Positions 34,681 through 45,675 of a stretch of 64,000 bases of DNA are shown here, in pieces. Every line of letters begins with the position of its first letter. The stretch's first letter is position 1. This DNA is from Ophiodon elongatus. Its lineage: Eukaryota; Chordata; Actinopteri; Perciformes; Hexagrammidae. Location: positions 6,483,501 to 6,547,500 of the forward strand of contig JACSYO010002159.1 in the NCBI GenBank assembly GCA_016806645.1, in the 5' to 3' direction. A program made the position numbers and the translations under genes. The notes below the pieces were generated by a model that searched no databases, was not told where the DNA came from, and saw nothing but the letters and a program-made list of their open reading frames with translations.

Positions 34681-35050
34681 GAGGACTAGCCTATATTTAA
34701 AATCCATTTAGAAACACTTTTAAAGACAATTAACTAAAAGAAAGAAAGAAAACCTGTAATTTGTGTGTCATTTTAGAATACAAACTTCTCCTCAGGTAGA
34801 TGACCCCCAAATTACCAGAAACTATATATGACTTCATCGTCCTGAATGAGAGGGCATCTCCAAAACAAAATTAAGATATGTGCATATGAATTCTGATCCT
34901 TTAAAACTAAAATATGACAAAGGCAAAATATTCCTGATAAACACAGGAAGTCATGCAGCTAAAGTCCGGAGGAGATATACTGCCACCAACTATGTTATTC
35001 TCAGTCTTTTGGTTGAGGTGGTTCAGCTGTGGTTGCAGGTGCTACTTCAT

Positions 35051-35067
35051 CCAGCAGGGGGCAGTGG
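35051..35067 (+). promoter_or_regulatory. CTCF-like binding motif
   Basis: CCAGCAGGGGGCAGTGG matches the CTCF core consensus (CCASYAGRKGGCRS) at every position. It lies between the tandem kmt2a/c1qtnf5 pair and the divergent rnf26/mcam pair. Occupancy cannot be told from sequence. Confidence 0.55.
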
Positions 35068-38000
35068 TGCACCACAGTTCAGCTAAAACATTGTAGGAAC
35101 ATCTGCAGAGGTAAGTATCACGTATCGTCACTTTGTGCTTCACATTATGGAGGACTGAGCATTTCAACCATCTGTGTCAACAGTCTGTGAGCCGCGAGGT
35201 GACTTTATGATGTGTGGCTGTGCTCGAATGAAACCTGAACTGTCTGCACACACAGATTCGTGTCGTGTGAATAACTTGATACAGCCACTGAGGAGAGGGT
35301 TTCACGCTACTCTGATAACGACAGCTCCGACTTCGTATTACATGTTGAGGACTATTTTAAATGCGTTTAAACTTAAATATTACTTCTCATAGTCTAGTTT
35401 TCCACATTCCTGAGGATGCACGAGTAATCTCTACACAACTCTTTTGTTGGGCTTTTGCATGTTATTGTGGAACTAGAACGGTACTTAAAGTAGATTATTG
35501 CTGAAATATTAAACTGAGCAATTACTGAACAGTAGACTACAGTTATGCTGTTATGGCGCAACCAAGAAGAAATTCCACTGAAGTGTACTTCAAACCACGT
35601 TTCATTTGTAAATTAATCTCTGAGAAGATTTCCAAAAGGAAAAGATGTGCAGTTCAGTCTTTTGAGAGTATTTATTGAATCAGATATTCAGGGTGTTCAG
35701 GATGAATCAATGTCCTGTTTTACTGCAACATAGGCTTAAAGAAAATTCAAACTTGCACTTACACCAGCTATAGTAACAGTTTTGCCATGATAGAGTCTCA
35801 TCAAACATTCCCAATACAGGTGTATTCATACTACAGTCAACTTAAACCTCTTGACTAGACACAAGTGATCTTAATTTAACTAATCATGTGACTTTCGAAA
35901 ACCAATTGTCTGCACTACTGTCGATTTAGGTGTGTCCTCTAAAAGGAGGTGATTACTTCCGTATTTGTATATTTAATGTCCTAGATTACTTTGTACAGAT
36001 CTGTTTTCTTTGACTTCACATGGTCAAAAAAAAGGCCACATTAAATCCTCTTTTGTTTCAATGTTATAAAACAATATCATCTGAACATTTACACAGGTTT
36101 TTTAAAATTTTTTATTGGCACTGCATTTAAATCAGTAACAGTACATCTACGTGAGTAGAGTACTCCTCCAGACTTGGCCATCCTTCTTTTTGTGTTGGAA
36201 CAGTGGCACATTTCACTGCATCTCATTTTGCTCTCTCAGTCCAAAGGTCAAAGTTCAAGTACCATGGAGGGCTCCTACAATGAGCCCTCTGACCTGATGG
36301 CTATCATCCAGCTTTAATCGCCATGTGGCCCATTCATCAGACACTGCATTTATTCAAGGCTGTCAGGATTATCTGGATTACTTATAACAAACCTCTTAAT
36401 TACAGTTGAGTCAGAGTTGGGTGGAGGCCAGCACTAATGAGCTGCCTGTCTCTTCTTTATCTCGTCACGTTACTGTCAAACTCTTGTTTTCCATCTGAAT
36501 TCAACGGCACCGTTTCCTCTCTATTCTGTCTTCTCTTACCTTTTGTAAAGCTCAAGATTTTATCCTCTATGTATGAAATTTTGGGGCCTTTTGAACTTGC
36601 AGAAAATAAGCGCTGTGGCAAACAAACGTTTATGGTACCTCAGCAAGATAATCTTCACAAATGGACACCACTTTTAGGATTTTAGTAAAGAAGTAAAGAG
36701 CTAACGTTTAAGCTATAGAGGAACTACACCACGGTCACATGACTTCACTTCACCACCACGGAGCTAAAGGCGAACTAGTGTTGACGTGATGACGTTTAGT
36801 AGTTTCATTAAATCAATTGTTAACGACTTCCTTTTTTAACCACAGGCCTTATGCAAAAAGAAAACAAACAAAGAAAAAAACATTAAAAAAAAAACCATTG
36901 ACTTTGAGATGAAGGGAACCAGAAGTGCAATAATGCTAACTCATTTGCGAGTTTTAAGACTAATTCCTGCAGTACTCTATAGAAACTTACACTAAAACCG
37001 CGCCATAGCTCATCTATGCAGAGAAGTTCTCTTATTGATTATGAGGCCCCATAGGGAGGTCAGAGGTCAGGGTCGACTTGCTGTTTGTAGCTGGGGACAT
37101 CTTAGACATTTTAGCAGGGTAGATGCTCACTGTTATGATGGCTTGAACCCCTCTGGTCACTCGTTAACACATCAAGATTAAAGCACACGGTTTAGACATG
37201 ATGGAGAAATTAAGAGTCAGGGTAAGAGACGGAGACAGTGATCATAAACAGAAAAAAATAGACCCTGAGTGAGGCAGGGAAGAGTGCACTAGAGTCTGAC
37301 ATTTTCCCACAGTGCTCTAGACCAGGACCACCAAGGTCAAAAGGAAGAGGTCGAATCCCCGGAGTATAAAGCTCTCCTCGGTTTACCCAACCCTGCTCTT
37401 CCCTGACATTAAACTTCCTCTCCACTGTTAACACCACCCTCCCTTACAACTAACACATAAACACTGCTGACGCTGGGCTCAAGGGTCAGGAGACAATAAA
37501 CAACTCCTGGATTAGTTTTCTGGTCTCTAACAAGAGTGTTTAATTTGTGGTCGTCCAGCTGAAACCTGAGCACACCTCTCAGTTATAAAGATGATAAGAT
37601 GTCATGTCTCCTGCTTAGTCCCACATGACGTCAGTGCCCTTAAATTAGAGGCTCAATCAAGATGCCAATATAATGTTCAGACAGAGATGAATTCAGAACA
37701 TCACACGTAAATCGTTTTATTACTGTAAAAAATACCCTAATTAAAATATATTCTAGATCAATGCCATTCTCCGCATTCTTTTATTGTAGCAGATGTCTGG
37801 TATGAAGCTGGAGCTATTTTTAGAGACAACATTGGGAACGGGAATAACGTCATATGGTGATGGAAGTGGTCCCATGTGACAATTAGGGGCCCACCCCTCT
37901 AACCCTGCAACCCTACTGCACCCCCCAAACACTCCCTTTATCTAAACGGGTACAAAACATGAAAGTTGAACTATCTCAAGACTCAATGGTTGCATTATCT

Positions 38001-40669
38001 CTGGTTTCAAAAACAGCATTGACAAGTGAAAGGAATCTATAATTTTGTGTGCCCAGACCCCGTATAAATACTTCCCACTGTACTTCAGTTGTAAACATCT
38101 GCATCCTCTTGATATGTAAGTCCCGGGGGCATAACGCAGTCTGTGTGGACCTCATGAGGAAAACCAAATTTGGTAAAAGATACAGACGCCAAAGCTTAGA
38201 ATACATGAGCATTAGTAAACTATGTAGTTCGGAATGTGAGATGGAAACATGGTCCTCTACTCAGCTTCACATCCCTACTGATGACTACACAGGCCTTTTT
38301 TTTTTAATTTTTTTTTACAGCTTGTTGCAGAAAAGGCACAGGTGTTACGAATAACATTAACGGTCGCTCTGTTCTTTTCATGTCCCGTTGAGTCATAAGT
38401 GTCACAGTGAGCCAGCATCAACACCAGGACACTGAAACTGTAGCAGCTGAATGGAATCCAGCCATCGTTCCTTTTATCATTTACACCTGTTCCTAATGTG
38501 ACACGTCAAATGTTCCTCTGGGGGTAAAAAAAGGCCTTTGTGATGCCAGCCTGTGATGCCTGCTGTTTATTCTGAGCTGCACCTGAAGGCAGCATAATCA
38601 GCAGCATGTGACCCAGCTGGGTCCAGTGAGACATAAAGGCCTGACTGTGGTTTACCCTGAAGCACACTGCCACTCATTAGACTCACCTAAGCGGCTCTGT
38701 GAAGCTGATGGTGTAGTGGTTATTGTGACAAGAAATATTCCCAAGAACAGCCAAGGACCATTTTGTAATCCTACGTGTGCATTTTTTTTTTTACTCCTTA
38801 ACACATGCTTTTTTTTTTAAACCAAATCATAATTTCTATTTTTCTTAAATAAGCTGAGCTACTCCACTATCTTTCCATGTGGCCCTGGGGTTCACATTCC
38901 CCTGGTGGGGATTCATTGCCCTGCACTACTGATATTACAGATTTAATTTTTTTACTTTGATAATCTATTAATCAATTTTGTTTCTTATTTTCAAACGTTT
39001 TACTCTTCTATGATAATAGGCTGAACATCTTTAGATTATATACAAGGATCAGTAGAACAAAACAAGACATTGTAAGACATCACCGTGGGCTCTTTGCTAT
39101 TTGCAGACATTCTTTAGACTAAATTAATTATGAATCAATCAAGGACATAAGCTGTAGATAAATAGATAATGAAAATAACTGTTAGTTGCTTTGTGTTTCC
39201 TCATGGTCTAAGAGTTCAGCTGTGACAACATTTACAAGGAGTATTACATGATGGACTGATAAAGATCACAAAGGGTTTCAGTCGTTGTTTTATTATAAAC
39301 AGAAAACTTGCCGTTATGTGGCAGTCATAGAATTAAAAAAAAAAACACAAGTTACATTCATGTATTCAAACCACATTGTGTCATACAAACTGCAGGTAAC
39401 AAAAGATGATGTCATGTGAGCCGTTTTCAGTCCACTGCAAATCGTAAATTAGGAATGCCGTTGGCATTTTAGGAATAGTCTATAATGCCTGCAGCCTCTT
39501 GTTAGTAATTTGTCCAAACACAATGCATAAATCGAATTAGTCAAATCATACAATTTTTTTTAAGAAAACAAAAGGGCGTACGATGGATCTGACGCCACAC
39601 CGCCCACCATCAATAATGGTGGGGTCACAACTCTGCCCTGTAAACTTTAAACACCAATCAATGTCAACACTTCAGTTTCGACGGCAACAAATGAAAAACA
39701 AAAGCAAATTAAATTGTAAAGCCTTATTAGGTTATGGTCCTCTGATACAACATAAATCTGTTTTATTAAGATGACAAAAGGAAAGGGAAAACCTGCTATG
39801 GATTATGTGTTGGTGGTGACTGTAATATGCCTCTGATGGAAGACTGGAATAAGCCCTATCAATAGAACAAATAACTGGAATGAAGCTATATTTTATCAGG
39901 CCTGACTGGAAAAATACACATCACTTTCCTTAAATACAGAACACCTTCTTCATATGGCTCTCTGTGAGAAGTGGTCCTCGTTTACAGAAGTATTTTTAAA
40001 TGGTAAAAGCTTTTTACAACAGAACAAAACGGTCACGGTGTTGCTTGTAATACACTGTTACACATACAGCGTGTGTTGAATCAGTTGTATACTCATGCAA
40101 TAAAGCACAGTGTTAGTTTTATCTTCTTCACAGCTTGGCCCACTGAAAGCACAACATTTTAAGACATGAGCGGTGGTAGACATTTCAGCATCAGGGATGG
40201 CACTGGCGGGTTACCATGGCAACAAGACCTGAGACTCAACGTGGCAATACCGGAATATCCAAACAGGTGCATCTTTGTGCCAAAAAACGACTGCAGCCGT
40301 GTCCCAAATCCACACTGCATACCTATTCTAAGCAGAATTTTAGTGTGTCGTGTGTTCGCAGGTGACACAAACACTATTCTCCCACAATGCAATGCACAAA
40401 GGACATGCAGGAGCTGTTCACAGCTGTGTGGATGGCAATGAAACCGTTCTTATATAATAGTGGCATTTTACTATTGGAGTTTGATTAACATCCGACAGCG
40501 TGAGTATTATGTTATTTCCTATTCCCTCAGTTGAAACAGTTAAGTATCTTGATTTCTTATTTGCCAGACTGCAAAAACAGTATACTATAAAGATTAATAT
40601 ATAGTATATAGTGTATACAGCTGTTGATTGTCAGATGGAATTGGGACACAGTATGTGTTTTCTCTAGCA

Positions 40670-40675
40670 TTTATT
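40670..40675 (-). terminator. rnf26: Candidate poly(A) signal of rnf26
   Basis: TTTATT on the plus strand is AATAAA on the minus strand, about 400 nt after the rnf26 stop codon. A further TTTATT near 39289 would give a longer 3' UTR, so the choice is uncertain. Confidence 0.35.
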
Positions 40676-41076
40676 TTCGAAACTGAGTTTATAGATCTGA
40701 AACCTAATGTTAAAAAGATAAGTTTGATAATGTTCTCTATTTTAGATTATCAATAAATCCCACAAATCCAGCACGAACAATAGATTTGACGTTATTAGCA
40801 AGAATTGTCAGTGAAGTCAAAACCTTCCCATTTCTACCAGTTTGCACTGTTTGAGTAAGACTTTTCAGAGCAACGTTATTAAAGATTTACATCTTCAGCA
40901 GAAATTAAATAGGAGTGCCACCGTCGGGGTAGAGAAGCAGGAAAGTATTAACAGACCGACTAACATGTTGTGTGTACTAAAAGCACAAGTCATACACCAT
41001 AGTGTCAGTGGTGGTAAAACTTTTAGTATAGATACTGGTGGTGTAGTCGGCCCACAGATCCACTTCTGTTGGTTCC

Positions 41077-42426
41077 TCATAAATACACGTCCATAGTGTC
41101 GAGGATCATGTGCCGACAGAGCGGGCAGTTCTGTTGATATATGGGCTGCCTCAACAGGATGTTCGTACAGTCTTTACACAAGCAGAGGTGCCTGCATGGC
41201 AGCAGCACCACCGTCTTGGTACAGTCCTGACAGATCACACACTTCTTCCTGTCCTCCTGCTCCTTCAGCAGAGTCAGCAGATTCTCAGCGGGTAGATGTT
41301 TACTGTGCTTGCCTGAAGACGACTGCTTCTTCAGTGGTCTGTCTATGCTCGATGATGGGAAAACTAAGTCCAGCAGCTCCTGGTGTGCTCCATCTTCTGC
41401 TCTTCCATCTGGCGGGTCCCGCCTCTCCTCTCCGTGGTCACCATCGCCACGTACTCTTCGGTTGTTGTCCCTGCTAAGCTGTGTCCTCAGAGCTAAACCT
41501 AGCTGGCTGCTAAATTGAGACAGCTTCTGCCAAAGCCCTCTCTCTAGCAGGCAGAGGTGAAGGAATATTCTTTGCAGACGCTGCATGGCACCACGTAAAA
41601 TATGTGGGGCGTTCTGCAAGGCTGAGGCGAGGCGGTGGTAAACCAGATTAAGTCTGTGCAAGGCAGGAAAAAAGTTAACGTAATCTCCAATTCGCACAGC
41701 GGCCTGTCGGGTCAGCTCTGGATTCAGATAGGCGGTGGTGGTTAGAGCAATAGTAACAGTGAGCAGGAGACCGTAGATGTTCAATATGAAGATGCTGACA
41801 AACATATGAACCAGCGAGACCAAAAAGTCCAACATCACTTTACACGGTGACCACAGGAAAGCTGAAGTCCCAACCAGGCTGCTGTACAGAAAGGTGAAGG
41901 AGGTCAGCGTGAGCTCCAGTACGGTCTGCAGCGGGCTGGAGACCGTCTGCCACACACTGACCACCACTGTGTAAATGTTCTGGGTGGCAATAAGAGCAAA
42001 GTTGACCACAGTGTTGGTGAAGTAGACCACCAGGCTGACGGCGATGCCACAGCCCTCCAGCACCGACAGCAGACCTCGACACAGGTGCTCCTTCCCGCGG
42101 AGCAGGACATGCATGGACAGGTAGCCCACCATCTTCAGGCTCTCGAGCAGCCCCTCCAGAGCCAGCACCAAGCTCCCCAGCATCGTGACAGTACTGTGGG
42201 CGACGTTGGACGTGGCCTCTGCCATGGACATCAAGCAAAACACGGCCAAGTTCCCCAACTCCAACACCGAGTGGAGGAGAAGGGTTGGCAGGCTGGTTAT
42301 AATGGCGACAACCGCAAGGATCGTCCGCACCACGCTGTGGACGACGAGGAAGTTCAGGTCCAGCAGTAAGCAGACGGCGTCCAGGCATTTTCCTACAGTG
42401 GCGATTACGAAGTTCACCAAACCCAT
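41077..42426 (-). CDS. rnf26: E3 ubiquitin-protein ligase RNF26
   Basis: RNF26 is an ER-membrane RING E3 ligase. In mammals it ubiquitinates SQSTM1/p62 to hold endosomes in the perinuclear cloud and modifies STING. The single coding exon gives 449 residues (human 433, as I recall). Residues 1-250 are strongly hydrophobic, with about five or six membrane segments (such as AVCLLLDLNFLVVHSVV, GIAVSLVVYFTNTVVNFALI, FILNIYGLLLTVTIALTTT). A basic/acidic disordered linker follows at about 320-385. The C-terminal RING lies at residues 396-437: CVICQDC, LLPCRHLCLCKDC and NCPLC, ending in the family-typical DTMDVYL. The start codon sits in a strong context (ACCATGG) and matches the human N-terminus in character. 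It is divergent from the next gene, probably mcam, as in human. Plus-strand open frames over it are shadows. Confidence 0.97.
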   Translation of the reverse strand: MGLVNFVIATVGKCLDAVCLLLDLNFLVVHSVVRTILAVVAIITSLPTLLLHSVLELGNLAVFCLMSMAEATSNVAHSTVTMLGSLVLALEGLLESLKMVGYLSMHVLLRGKEHLCRGLLSVLEGCGIAVSLVVYFTNTVVNFALIATQNIYTVVVSVWQTVSSPLQTVLELTLTSFTFLYSSLVGTSAFLWSPCKVMLDFLVSLVHMFVSIFILNIYGLLLTVTIALTTTAYLNPELTRQAAVRIGDYVNFFPALHRLNLVYHRLASALQNAPHILRGAMQRLQRIFLHLCLLERGLWQKLSQFSSQLGLALRTQLSRDNNRRVRGDGDHGEERRDPPDGRAEDGAHQELLDLVFPSSSIDRPLKKQSSSGKHSKHLPAENLLTLLKEQEDRKKCVICQDCTKTVVLLPCRHLCLCKDCTNILLRQPIYQQNCPLCRHMILDTMDVYL

Positions 42427-42945
42427 GGTAGTGTATCTTTGCCTCGATGTCTACCTCTCAATGCTCCACGGTGCAACGTCCATGTCTTGTTTATCTGCTG
42501 GGGGCGAGACACTCAGACGACAGTTCATGCACACGTTACATCATGTTGCTCCTCGTGTCAGACGGGACAGGACACGAGGAATCGTCCCGTTGGCCTGAGG
42601 ATACACTTCACTTTCATATCTTCCTAGTGTTCGTTCGGCCGAGACGACGAGCTAACATAGTAAACACACGCGTTGTTGTGGCGGATGTTTGGTTTCAAAC
42701 CAGAGGCAGACACTTCCGTTTATTTTCCGGGTTTCGTTTAGGCTCTCCGTTCAAAAACACGCTCCGAAAACATTTGACTCGTTAAATGGTCCGTTTACGG
42801 CGCGTGTTGTGTGTGAAATTGACCGGCAAAGTCAAGAGAGACGGAGAGAACACACAAAAAGCTTCGACGTGTTTACCGTCGTTCCTGCGGCCGCCATGTT
42901 TGTTTTGGTCGCAGCAGCAGACCTCTCCAGTTCCTTCCGGTGAGA
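42427..42945 (-). promoter_or_regulatory. rnf26: rnf26 5' leader and TATA-less promoter
   Basis: Locally CpG-rich compared with surrounding DNA. On the minus strand CCGGAAG (42940-42934) is an ETS site, and AACATGGCGGCC (42900-42889) is a good YY1 site of the kind placed just downstream of transcription starts. Another ETS-like AACGGAAGT lies near 42715. This suggests a start near 42.90 kb and a leader of about 470 nt if unspliced. The leader holds several short upstream frames, one of 10 codons at 42483-42451. Confidence 0.5.
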
Positions 42946-43168
42946 TTGCCCAATATCACTGACGTCAGAGAACCGTTAAGGAATTCAAAAATTTGATAAA
43001 ATGTTGAATAAAATATAAACATAGAATAAAATGCTGTAAAAATATACTATAATATAAAATATACTATAATATAAATTAAACAAACATGTAAACAAGAGTA
43101 ATCGTTAGCTTATTATCCAACTTTAATAACGAAGAAAGGAAGTCGACAGCCGAAAACACAGACAGCTC

Positions 43169-43246
43169 GCCTTCAAAGTAAAGTTGCACGTTTTCAAACG
43201 GAGCAAACAAACACGTTTGAAAACGTGCAACTTTTACTTTGAAGGC
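43169..43246. repeat. Near-perfect inverted repeat, 32/33-bp arms with 13-bp loop
   Basis: Left arm 43169-43200 begins GCCTTCAAAGTAAAG and ends TTTTCAAACG. The right arm 43214-43246 is its reverse complement except for one extra A. The loop is 43201-43213. Flanking bases do not pair. It lies about 230 bp beyond the rnf26 promoter. Confidence 0.9.
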
Positions 43247-43850
43247 AACCTTAAGGAGAGATAAATTAAATAAATAAACACATATTCTAAATATTTAAAT
43301 AATATATGATTGTTATAAAGTCATATTTATGCCACTTTCCAGATAATGATCGAGAATAAACTGCCAATGGGCGCGAACACTGAATAATCTGTCATGATTC
43401 ATTATTATCAATTTATTTGCTTCTTAAACTATTTGGGTGAATTATACCATGTTGAGACGTGTGATGAGTCTGACTGTAGAAAGAGTTGATTTTAATTGAA
43501 CTTTGATTTTATTGTCATGACAATAACGCCAGTAAGCTATCCCATGTAAAATCTTTAAAGTGTATTTATCGTTCGCACTTTTAACTATTCTACATAAAAT
43601 AAAATAAATGAATAAATAAAACTGACATTGTTTATTATACAACGTGAACAATGGCAAATTAATTATACTTCATGCATCTCTCTTCTGTATATCAGTTTAA
43701 TTATGTTCAGTTCATTTTAATGAACTCTTTCTTTGTCATTTGTTATTATTATTGTTTGTTTTTTGTGTTTCAAATATTATTAAGTGTAGTACTTCTCCCC
43801 CAGAATTATTTATAAAATAAGGACAAATGTAAACCTTTTTTTGTTCTTAG

Positions 43851-43854
<4 letters not shown>

Positions 43855-43911
<57 letters not shown>
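43855..43911 (+). repeat. (TG)n(GA)n compound microsatellite
   Basis: About 19 TG units run straight into about 10 GA units. The TG part is a potential Z-DNA former. Confidence 0.97.
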
Positions 43912-45454
43912 CACAAGTGATGAAATTGATTGCAGTCAATTTTCAGCATTGTGATCTTTCATGCCATCACCAGGATTTTCCAGTTTTCCCAACTCATTCC
44001 TTTTAAATGAACACAATGCCACTTGTTGAGCCATACTCTCCCATTACCTCAGCCACTTTAATGACAATGAAACACAAAAGTGTTGTAATCCTGAACAATA
44101 TCAACAGTATTTCCTTCCCTGCCATGTGCCTCATCCTCCCCATCTGAGCCGTTCAACACTAGCAAAGGGAAACTCTGATATGATCATGGGAAATCCTGTT
44201 CTGAACCTTCGGACACTTGATAAACAGCATTTGTTTAAGCATTTTTATGGTACAACAGGGATATGTAGGAGCAGTGCAAGAAGCTATAAAAAGTATTGTG
44301 CATTTCTTTGTCTCCGTCAGAGAGCTTCTAGTCCTGCTCCTTTTATGGTAGCTAACCTTCCGCACAGTCCTTTAACACGCTGGTCGTCAGTTTCCTTTGT
44401 TTGTTTTCTTGTCAGCCAAATCCTTCCTCTGTAAATGACGAGAGGTTACAAAGGCTTGCTTTCATCTGAAACGTTCTACAGCCTCCCTATAAGTGTCCAC
44501 ATTTTTTTGTCTACCTTAACTCAAAAGTTTCTGTATAGGTATCAAATGTCATAGACATCTATTTTTATGAAAGAGGCCTCTCACAACAATGATACAGGCT
44601 TTTGAGTAGAACCAATTGGATCCTCTTAACTTTTTGTTGGCACACAACATCCACAGCTGCCTCAAAGTGTGTATCTTCCAGATTTATCAGCAGTCTTGAT
44701 GGTGCTTGCATTCACAATCACTCCATCAGCCGAAGTAGACAGCAGCCTGAGAGCACCACTCCAGCTGAAACAGCGATTGGCCATTTGTCAATGTTGACAA
44801 ACCCTGAAATCCATATTAAACTAAGACCTGGAAGCTGTTCGCTCAGAGATGTTCAGTGTGGAATGCAAATAAGCAAACAATCTAAGAATAAAGGGCAAAA
44901 CAAAACCATACACATGCGGGAAACAAGAGAAGCTTGCACAGGATGAAACGGAGACAGCAAGACAAACCATCCCTCTGATGCGCTTCCTACAAGGAGCTCA
45001 GAGCCCACGGATGACTGATTTACAGCAATTAGGCTTCTCACCCGCTGGGTTATTTCCACCCTTTAAAGAAACTTGAGCATCAGACCTGCATTTCCACCTC
45101 TTTGTCTGCTCCTCTATTCCTCAACAACAACTCTTTACTGCTCTGTGTCAGTCCCATATGTAGCATGTAGTATGTAAAATAAATGTATCAGTGCAATCAT
45201 GGCCGGTTGTCTTGTTAAATATCTCTAATGTAAAGTTAAATGTTATCTGTAACGTCTTAAAAATGGAAAGTAATCATCAGTCGTACAGTTTCAAGCTCTC
45301 TTTTGAGAGAGCAACTGGCTTGTATGTATGAATATCAATTATCACACTATTAAAAGATTTACTTTGAAGAAAAAAACCCTATTGCCAGATAAGAGTGCTG
45401 ATATTTGGCAAAAACATGGATTATGTTGAAAAGACAAAAAAACAAAAGAAATAT

Positions 45455-45675
45455 AACATCTTAATTAGTGAGATTAAGAGGTGCTAGTGACTCTGTTACC
45501 GTTAGCCTGTCTGAACATTTCCCCGTGTTTCTTTGTGCTAATATAGCTGTCTGGCTATTGGCTGCATAGGTTTGTAAATAGATCATATAGTGGTATCAAT
45601 CTTCTCATCTAACTCTTGGCAAGAAATTGAATAAGAACAGTTCCCAAAATGTGTCACACTGTTCATTTAATGTCT
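45455..45675 (+). repeat. Dispersed repeat family, copy 2
   Basis: Carries TTAATTAGTGAGATTAAGAGG, GTTAGCCTGTCTG, GTGGTATCAATCTTCTCATC, TAACTCTTGGCAAGAAA and CCCAAAATGT in the same order and orientation as copies 1 and 3. Confidence 0.65.

Larger units (their letters stand above)
33450..40665. other. Intergenic region between c1qtnf5 and rnf26
   Basis: No coding exon, tRNA or other RNA gene recognised in about 7 kb. It is AT-rich and contains one copy of a dispersed repeat (about 34470-34680), a CTCF-like motif at 35051-35067, poly-A/T runs, and a repeat-like stretch at 40165-40640 with TTACCATGGCAACA and GTGTCCCAAAT / ATTGGGACACAGTATG wording. Short open frames here have no similarity I recognise. 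Confidence 0.55.

Noticed and set aside
40159..40441. Overlapping frames on both strands near TTACCATGGCAACA
   Set aside because: Looks like interspersed-repeat sequence rather than a gene; similarity to known proteins not recognised.
41840..42785. Plus- and minus-strand frames overlapping rnf26 and its leader
   Set aside because: Other-frame shadows of rnf26 with no family resemblance.
42689..42943. Plus-strand frame ending MFVLVAAADLSSSFR before a GTGAG, resembling a leader exon
   Set aside because: The ATG is part of a minus-strand YY1 site (CATGGCGGCC) and the donor-like GT is part of an ETS site (CCGGAAG); no downstream exon was found.
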